Of a DNA stretch of 64,000 nt, positions 56,697-64,000 are shown piece after piece. Numbering within the stretch: position 1 is the stretch's first letter; the number at the start of each line of letters is the position of its first letter. Position numbers and translations under genes: made by a program. A model generated the notes under the pieces. It saw nothing but the letters and a program-made list of their open reading frames with translations. It did no database searches and was not told the DNA's origin. Source of the stretch: Prunus persica (taxonomy: Eukaryota; Streptophyta; Magnoliopsida; Rosales; Rosaceae); contig NC_034012.1 in assembly GCF_000346465.2 (NCBI RefSeq), positions 20,264,377 to 20,328,376 of the forward strand, in the 5' to 3' direction.

Positions 56697-58583
56697 ATGG
56701 CTAAGGAAAATAGCTGCTTGACACGCGTGGCAACCGGAGCTGCAATCGGTGGAGCCATCGGTGGTGCCGTCGGTAATTCTCTAAAATCCCTTTTCAAATT
56801 TTATTCGAAACCCTTGCTTTTGTTCTAGCGTTAGGGTTTAGGAACATGTACTGTTTCCTAATTTTTGTGTTTTTTTCTTTCTGTTTTGATCTGTTGCATA
56901 TCTTGGTTTGTGGAATCGTGCTTTTTCTCTTTTACAAGTTTCTTTTTTGTTCATCTGGGCACTTGGGATTTTATTTTTAAGAATGTTTTTGGAACGTGTA
57001 AATGCTTGTTCTTATGTTTGTTTTGATGTGCCTGGGGAAATTAAAGCGATTTAGAAGCATTCTAGTTTTTATTGTAAATTGGTGTTTTTTCTGACCCTTG
57101 TTTTTGGGGGGTTTTCAGTCACTAGGTAAAGTTGTACTCTTAAAATATGCGCACATTCTTGTTGTATAGATATAGCTCAGTCTATTTTGTTATGTTCCCG
57201 TGTCGTCGTGATACATATGTATATGGTAGGTGGGCTCTTGTTAAAGCACTTTGTTGTTGTAATGTTTTATGTTGAGCTTGATACTTAATTAGAAGATGAT
57301 ATTTTCTGGCCACGATTATTTTTGCCTCTACTAAAATTCCTAGAGCTTTTCTGGCCATGATTCCATGAAAACTAGGATGGAAATCACTTAAGATAAATTA
57401 GTTAGCTAGCTCGAGAAAAAAGGGGTTAACATATGTTTGTTTTTTCTTGTATCACTAGTTCATGATTTGAAAGTCTAACCCTTGTCATTTGCATAATGTT
57501 ATACAGTCATATTTTTATGTGTATGTACAGGTTCGGTGTATGGGACATATGAGGCTATAAGGTTTAAGGTACATTCTCGGATTTCATGCTGAACTTCCAC
57601 TCAAGAGCTTGTAGTCATTATCATCTTTTGTCTTTTTTATTTATATATAAGAAGACCTAGATGAAGGATTTATGTTCTTTTTCTTAAGGTCTCAAAATTA
57701 TTTTTGTTTTTTAGTTTGGTTCAAACAAATTGGATTCCTTGGTTGATCAATGTAAATTATTTAAGCTAGAGTCCATTTGGCATAGCTGCCACAAGTACAC
57801 CTTTGCAAAGAGTCTCTTTTGGAAGAATAAATTTTTTTTATGCTTCTCCAATATTCTGCATCTTTTTCTTTGGCGAAAACATAAAAATCTTTAAGAGAAC
57901 AGTCAAATAACAGAAAAAAGTTATCTAAAGTGCTTTCTCTGAAATGGTTTTAATGGTGCTCCAGAAGGTCTGCCGAAGTGACCTTAGAACGATTGTTCTC
58001 TCCAATATAATGGAGTTTAGTTAGAAAAAGTTTATTAATCCTTGAAGTATTTGTTAAATGTCTTCACAAGGTTTGGAAATTTCATGGTTTTGATTCTTCA
58101 AAAAATATTCTGTCAATAGTATCAGAAAACTTTTTCTTAAAAAAAAAAAAAAAAAAAAATGTATAAGAAAACTTTAACCCAAAGGGGTAGCTTAATTGGT
58201 AAAGTGTTGTATCTCTGGAAACAAAGGTGCTCTGTTTGACTCTCTTCAACCCCTTGGGGCCAACTTCCCTACTGATGCAGCAGGAATAGCTTGGTTAGAA
58301 AAGAACTATCCTAGGCCTCAGTTTGAAAGGGTATGTATCTTTTCTAACTAAGCTGTTACTGCTGGATCAACTGTAGTTGTAGTTCTCATAGCTCTATAAT
58401 GATTGAGCTTATTGTACTATATATGCTTGGCCAAATGAGAAATTAGACATAAAAATCTTCTGGCTGATGCAGATGCCAGGGCTTCTGAAGATCAGACACG
58501 TTGGACAAACAACGCTTTCAAGTGCAGCTCTGTTCGGTCTTTTCTTAGGTGCTGGGAGCTTGATTCATTGTGGAAGGAATTAA
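56697..58583 (+). CDS. ROMO1/Mgr2-like mitochondrial inner-membrane protein, three exons, 74 aa
   Basis: Exons 56697-56772, 57531-57568 and 58473-58583, all introns GT...AG, giving 225 nt and 74 residues. The protein starts MAKENSCLTRVATGAAIGGA, has two Gly/Ala-rich membrane helices (about 11-28 and 48-66) joined by YEAIRFKMPGLLKIRHVGQT, and ends SLIHCGRN. This length and the paired glycine-zipper helices match reactive oxygen species modulator 1 (ROMO1), called Mgr2 in yeast, a small subunit of the TIM23 import channel. Too short for an ORF scan because the exons are tiny. The second intron (904 bp) holds a SINE-like insertion. Upstream sequence has a T/C-rich leader; no TATA was sought in detail. 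Confidence 0.88.
58180..58330 (+). mobile_element. tRNA-derived SINE-like insertion in ROMO1 intron 2
   Basis: GGGGTAGCTTAATTGGTAA resembles a tRNA A box, and CTGTTTGACTCTCTTCAACCCC, about 45 bp on, resembles a T arm/B box. Upstream is a run of about 20 A (58139-58159). The tail after 58258 is unlike a tRNA. The end points and family are uncertain. Confidence 0.4.
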
Positions 58584-59244
58584 GCTCTTTCCTGTATTAA
58601 GATGAACTGATTTTGTTCTGTTTACGAAGTTCTGCTTTTGAGCATGAAGTTAGATTCTACAGAGATGGTGTGTTGTAGTGATTAGTCGTTTCTTCAAAGT
58701 CAATATTTATGTTTTGTGGTTTATGCCTTTAATGTTATTTTGGAATTTTGACTGTAGCTTATCTTTTCTTCCAGTTGCTGCACACCATGATATGATCGTT
58801 TACTTCACATATTCTGTCTCTCAGCAATTATTATCTTTTTATTTTATTTTTAAGGTGATGCCAGTAATTCAATTGATGATTTCTTCTCCTGTTCTCACCT
58901 TGGGATGCACATAATTGTATTTTCTTGTCCATCACTTTGTAGGTTAGCTAGCTCATTGTATAAGATTCTTGACATCTCATTAGTCCTTTCTTTGTGAAAA
59001 AAGAAAGAAAAAGGATGAGTCACTTTTGGGTTAGCTGATTGTAGAAGTCTAGTGTATCTCGTTAGTACTTCCTTCTAGATTCACAAGCCATGAATATTTA
59101 GAGCAACTTGTACTCTACCAGTGAGACCCAAAAAGTTGTTCTACACGGTAGCAGCTTCAGTGTCTCTTTTATAGCTTAAAATTTGGTTCCAGGGGCGTCT
59201 TGTATTAGAAGTTGTCACTTCCTTGTAACCACAACTTTAATTAA
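58584..59244. other. 3' flank of ROMO1-like gene
   Basis: 3' UTR and intergenic sequence. No further gene is recognised. Confidence 0.4.
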
Positions 59245-60230
59245 GGGTTTATTATCACAAAACGTCCTTAAGGTTTACAAAACTATCAAATTGCATTTTT
59301 AATGTTTTTTTTTTTTTGTCATTCGTGGTCCTCAAGATTAGTATGTGTGATCACAAATGGTTCCTGCCGTTAGGTTCCGTTAAAAACTCTGTTAGTTTGC
59401 TGACATGACATATACATATATTACAAAACATTCGTGAGGTTCACACATCTTTCACAAATAGTCCCTACAAATTTTTTTAATTTTGTTTCACTTAAAATTC
59501 ATAAAATTTTGGTTTTCATTTTAAAATTATTTATAAATGAAAAAACCATTTATAGAAAGATTTTAATCTTGATGACCATTTATGAACCCAAAACCCTTAG
59601 TTTTTTCATTTTTATATTTTATAAATTTTAAATTATTTTTTAAAAACTCAATTAGTTTGTTGATGTGGCATATATATGGAGCCAATATCTACAATAATAT
59701 AGTGTTACATTTATTTAAAATATATAGTCCTGATCTCTTGGACTATAAGGGTCCAAGAGATTTGTGGTCACTCATCATTGGATGTAAATTCAACGGTTCA
59801 CTCACTCTTGCACTCCTTTTAAAAAACTTTTTTGAACCATTGGATTAATATCCAACGGTGGGTGACCACAATCTCTTGGATTCCTGTGGTTCAAGAGATC
59901 GGGATTGTTAAAATATAATATATATTTTTAAATAATTTAAAATTCATAAAATTTTAAAAAGAAAACCAAAATTTTATGAATTTTAAATTAAAAAATTAAA
60001 AAATTTCATAGGCACCATTTGTGATAGGTGCGTAAACCTCAAGGATGTTTTGTGATATATGTATATGCCACGTCAGGAAACTAACGGAGTTTTTGACGGA
60101 ACCTAACGACAAGGACCATTTGTGATCACACATACTAATCTTGAGGATCATGAATGACAAAAAAAAAAAAACATTAAGGATGCAATCTGATATTTTCGTA
60201 AATCTTAGGGACGTTTTGTGATAATAAGCC
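59245..60230. mobile_element. 986-bp non-autonomous TIR element (Mutator-like) with nested MITE
   Basis: Inverted ends of about 220 bp: left GGGTTTATTATCACAAAACGTCC, right (reversed) GGCTTATTATCACAAAACGTCC, then TCAAGATTAGTATGTGTGATCACAAATGG-type segments in both arms and TTAGGTTCCGT/ACGGAACCTAA. No transposase. The flanks are A/T-rich and the target duplication is unclear. A palindromic insert is nested at about 59727-59908. Confidence 0.75.
59727..59908. repeat. Nested palindromic MITE, about 180 bp
   Basis: Arms CCTGATCTCTTGGAC...TCCAAGAGATTTGTGGTCACTCA and the inverse TGGGTGACCACAATCTCTTGGA...CAAGAGATCGGGATT fold back on each other around CAACGGTTCA/TGAACCATTGG. It is placed inside the larger TIR element. 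Confidence 0.65.
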
Positions 60231-60398
60231 TTATTTAAGTTTGTATTGCAATATCAATGAGCAAGTTTTATCATTGATGTTTGCTGTATGTTATATTGGT
60301 ATGCATCTTGCCAAGTTTAAACATGTTAATTAATTACAAATCATTCTTCAGATACATGCCTCAATATGAACATTATAAGAAGTTAATAGAAAATTAAA

Positions 60399-60879
60399 GG
60401 CCAAAAGTTACTTTTGGTCCCTATAGTTTAGCACTTCAATCACATTTGACTATGTAGTTTTAATTCTGTTAATTTCATCATTGTAGTTTTGTATTTGTAG
60501 CAATTCAAGAACAAGTTAATATTCTTGTCAATTTCTTTGACGGTGCAAAGGGCAATTTCGTCAACCCAAATACCCAATTTCATATTAGGGCTCAAAATTC
60601 AACCACTAATCCCAATTTTTGAAGAACCCTATACTCAAATGGCCAATTTCAAGCCTTAATATGAAATAAGGAGAGTTTACTACGAGCTTTTACATTCAAG
60701 GGTTTTAGGTTGACCAAATTGTCCCTTGCACTGTCAAAGAATTTGACATGAATATTAACTTCTTGCCCTTGACTTACTACAAATATGAAACTACATGGTC
60801 AAAATTGACGGAATTTAAACTACAGGGTCAAAAGTGGTTAAAGTGCCAAACTACAAGAACCAAAAGTGACTTTTAGGGC
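60399..60879. mobile_element. 481-bp MITE with long TIRs
   Basis: Left GGCCAAAAGTTACTTTTGGTCC, right (reversed) GCCCTAAAAGTCACTTTTGGTTC. The arms agree over about 170 bp (TAGTTT.GCACTT.AA.CAC, GTCAATTTC/TTTGAC segments). A related end is at 25125. No ORF. Confidence 0.7.
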
Positions 60880-61299
60880 ACTGGACTAAAAGGTCACTAT
60901 TGTATTAATTTTTCATTTCACCCAAAAGTCTACCTGGACTTCATCCGACCATAACTTATATAGTAGTTTCGACCTTGTGTTGCACATTATATGCGATATA
61001 ATCCCACAATGCTATTAAAGTTGGGGCTCAGATCAGGTGAGAATGGTAAAATGAGAACATTATATAAGAATTAATCCTAGCCATGCAAAGCCATCTGAAC
61101 GACTGAGGAGAAAAAGCAAGCTTACAATACAAACGGGTACACTGCACTTTCCCCTTAGCTAACGTGTTCTGCCGTGCTTTTTCCAATCCTGCCCAATACC
61201 CCTACCTTTGAATTCATTTTTTTAAGACTCCCTCTTATTCATCTCAAAAAGATTATCCTCTCTCAATACAATCCCCTGTTTTCTTTGGTCAAAATCGAT
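60880..61299. other. Possible promoter region of the gene starting at 61300
   Basis: ATTATATAAG near 61055 is a TATA-like site; a C/T-rich leader (61140-61299) follows. No ORF supported. Confidence 0.35.
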
Positions 61300-61338
61300 A
61301 TGGTTCTCTCGAATTCCTTCTCTCTCTTTGATATTAAG
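61300..61338 (+). CDS. Possible first coding exon of an unidentified gene
   Basis: An ATG after a C/T-rich leader gives MVLSNSFSLFDIK and then a GT at 61339. The rest of the gene is not in view: an LTR-like sequence begins at 61491, which would lie in the first intron or interrupt the gene. The product is not recognised. The call rests only on leader composition and the ATG. Confidence 0.25.
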
Positions 61339-61490
61339 GTTTGCATTTACTTAATGTTTAATTTTTTTTTAAGGATTTTAGGGCTTTGATTTTGTAGGTT
61401 TAGGATTTTAAGGCTTTGCTTTTTTGGGTAAGACTACTCTTTCTCGGTTCTAGTTGGGTTTCCAAAAATATAAATTGGCTTCAGTTGCTT

Positions 61491-64000
61491 TGTGACAACC
61501 CGATCCTAAATTAATAGTTAAATATTAAATTATTCAAGGAAAAGACAATTTTACCCCGGGAATATTGAAATGATTTAAGAGTTGACTTTTTATTCGGGGA
61601 GGTTAAATGATTAAAATAAGAGGAAGTAAATTTACATGAGAAAATAAAGTGAAATAAACAATAAAATAAAATGATTTGAATTAATTTAGGCTTTTGAAAA
61701 TTAAAGATATTATTTAATATAAAAAGGGGCAAAAATGTCATTTTAAGTTTGGGAAGAAATTTGGAAACTTCGATTGTACCGTTGTGTAGAGCACAGCGAG
61801 ATGAGTCCGTAGACACATAGTGGGCTCAGATCCGAGTTGTAACGAGAGAGATACGATCAAAATTCAAGTACGGGCAAAATCGTAATTGTGCCAAACTGGT
61901 TTTTAAAACCAAAATCTCTCTCTCTCCTCTCCCCCCCCCCCCCCTAAAAACAGCACCTTTAGTTTTCTGCCCGCCATCTCCTCCACCGGTCACCAAATTT
62001 AATGATTTTGGTACCAAAACGTCAAGCTCACTTCCCTCTTCCCGTCCCGACCAACCTCAGTCGCTGGAACCACCGGTGCTGGCCGGAAAATGCAAAAATC
62101 CAAACTGTTTTTGACAGATTTTCTCAAGCTTCGTTCGAACGATTTCGGGCACCAAATCTTGGGATCCAGGTATGCTTTTCCATCTATTCTTCGAGTTCTA
62201 GCTGATTGTTGGGTAGGATTTGATTGATTTGTATCATAGATAACCCGAAATACGAATTGAAATTTGGCCAGTTTTCAAATTGAGATTCCGGCCACTTCCG
62301 GTCATTTTTCGAGGTAGGTCCAATAACAAAAGTGGTTCCAAATAGGGTGTTATACCTAGGATAGGAGTTTGGGTTGGCGGTTTGGAGTATTTCCGGCTGC
62401 CGAAAATTGGTCAAGCCACCCATGCTCTCCCAGCGCGTGTGGCGGCGCGTGGGCTGCATAGTGAGGTCACTCTCAGTCCTAGAATGATCCTCGTGCTGTC
62501 ACGAGCACGTAGGAATTCGCATATCTCAATTTGGATAACGTTTGAGCCCCGATCGAATTTCGCATATTGTGCGATTTCCGGGTTTCATATATTTAAACCG
62601 TTGGATCGTAGTTATTCTCGTATATGTCAATCTAGACAATTTCCGGATCGTGTAGGATTCAACGGATCGGGAATCGGAGTCCAGGATACTCCGAAAAGGC
62701 CAACCATAGGGCTAGGTTTACAATAACCGTCCGATCGTGCGATCGTGAGTAGTTCGACCATCCGATCGAGACCAAACTCTCGGGACATGTGTCCTAGGCA
62801 TGTTAAGACCTCTAGGAACTCTCGGATTGGAATCTTGAGGTCGTGGACCTCACGGGGTCCCAGGTTGACTTTTTGGGACTTATCGCTTTTTGAGTCCCGA
62901 GGCACCTCTAGACCGTTCTAATCATTGGAAATGCTTACATAGACTTGAGAATGACTTCAAATACAATGCACGCACTTCTAGGAGCCCAGGTCCAGGACTT
63001 TGGATTAAATAATGAGGATGAGCTCCACAGGATATGGTTGAGCTTTTAGAAAGCTCATGTGCATGCGAGTGTTCACTTGGTTTAGTTGTAGTTCTAATTT
63101 CAAATTTTATGTGATTTCGAGATGAGTATTTAATTACCTGTTTATTTATCACTTGTTTATATATGTTCATATGGTTAATTGTGTGGTAAGAGTATAAATA
63201 AAATATTGGTACGCTAAGCAGAGATCGAGATAGTTAACAAACTAGCCAAGTATTTAGTATATATATATATATATTCAGTAGTTGAAAAGGATGAATCTTA
63301 GCTTTTGGCTTTTATCATATTGTGGTATATATATATGTATATGTATATATTTTAAGTTTAGTTGAGAACCAATTTATTAAAAGTTTATATAAATGACGAG
63401 TTACGGTTTTCAAACCCACCGCGAGGGTACTCCCCAGTTGCCTTGAGACAGTTTGTTATTTTGATGATGCCCCACAAGTTTCGGGGACGCCTGAACCATG
63501 TGGTGAGAGGATTGTGGCTCAGATTGAAGTGTTATCTCTGAGACCTGCAAGAAATGTGGCTCGAATGGACTTGGTGTCTCTGGGACCTACGAGGATTGCG
63601 ACTCAGATTGAAGTGTTATCTCTGAGACCTGCGAGGAATGCGGCTCGGTTAACTTTATGGTTTCGAGACCTGCGAGAATGGAATTGACGGACTAACATTG
63701 GAATTGACGGATATATGGAATTTATGGCATATATGGAATTGACGGTATTAAAGGAATTGACGGATCAGAAATGGGGGTACGCCTAGGTGGAGAGAATTTA
63801 AGTCCTGAGATGCTTTTAAATTAAATTGAGAATTTTATACGGCTACCATTATTTTCTTAAGCGTCACATTTGTTTTACAAGTGTTAGATGGAAATATGCA
63901 TATAGATTCTAATTAAGTTGTTGATATATATATATATTTATGAACCTTACGGGAGTTTCAATACAAGGATACAAGGGTCTTTGAAGCTTATAAATCTTTA
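61491..64000 (+). repeat. Long LTR-like retroelement sequence, runs off window
   Basis: Starts TGTGACAACCCGATCC, an LTR-type start, and matches the old split LTR at 39450-34564 in opposite orientation. It holds a homopolymer C run (61930-61943), no ORF longer than about 110 codons, a diverged GC-rich middle (62400-62900), A/T microsatellites (63260-63290, 63330-63350) and a short-period repeat at 63480-63760. No primer site, gag or pol is seen before the window ends. Lineage is unknown; chromovirus LTRs are a guess. Confidence 0.5.
63480..63760 (+). repeat. Imperfect short repeats inside the LTR-like sequence
   Basis: A unit around CAGATTGAAGTGTTATCTCTGAGACCTGC(G/A)AG(A/G)AATG(C/T)GGCTC occurs twice complete and once diverged (63515, 63560, 63600). 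It is followed by GGAATTGACGGA-type units several times (63665-63770). Confidence 0.7.

Noticed and set aside
62002..63170. ORFs of 60-115 codons near the right end
   Set aside because: No domain, signal or codon pattern; they lie in LTR-like sequence.

Overview
This window is a repeat-rich piece of a eudicot nuclear genome. Evidence is the spliced genes with GT-AG introns, plant-only families (PPR, LRR receptor kinase, FAR1/MULE, plant mobile domain) and a nuclear tRNA-Glu. A woody Rosaceae species is my best guess, from remembered repeat types such as a 5S-bearing Cassandra-like LTR; the sequence alone does not prove it. Only a minority of the 64 kb is host gene. The rest is nested transposons.

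Layout. 1-5923: part of a Ty3/gypsy Tat-lineage retrotransposon on the minus strand (start of pol, protease, gag, leader, LTR), inserted into a small TIR element. 6296-7150: a truncated legume-lectin gene cut by a short Copia-type LTR. 7156-21810: a young, nearly full-length Tat element on the plus strand with a 5-bp target duplication. It has gag-protease and pol ORFs that overlap as TGATG. On its minus strand between pol and the 3' LTR it carries a seven-exon gene for a plant-mobile-domain/coiled-coil protein. Two N gaps and one false duplication damage its assembly. 21816-25300: small DNA transposons, including a 1.09-kb Mutator-like element with a perfect 9-bp target duplication, and a 5S-like solo LTR. 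25597-28718: an LRR receptor-like kinase with one intron and DFV in place of DFG; copies of its upstream region lie on both sides. 29296-32000: a 2.7-kb TIR element carrying a broken F-box gene fragment. 32030-34560: three degenerate copies of the kinase upstream region. 34982-39023: a PIF/Harbinger element with both ORFs broken, nested in an old LTR. 39562-52796: a probable 13-kb Mutator-like composite with an HMG-box-like fragment, a 98-bp satellite array, a 432-bp triplication and a FAR1/MULE transposase pseudogene.

53073-58583 is the clearest host segment: an intronless E-class PPR gene, a tRNA-Glu(UUC) with a decayed relative, and a three-exon ROMO1/Mgr2-like gene. 59245-60879 holds two more TIR elements. 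61300 may start another host gene, which is followed at 61491 by a long LTR-like sequence running off the window.

The host genes do not form an operon or pathway. The PPR protein (organelle RNA) and the ROMO1-like protein (mitochondrial import) are both predicted to be organelle-targeted, but I read this as coincidence. The most unusual unit is the intron-bearing antisense gene inside the young Tat element.
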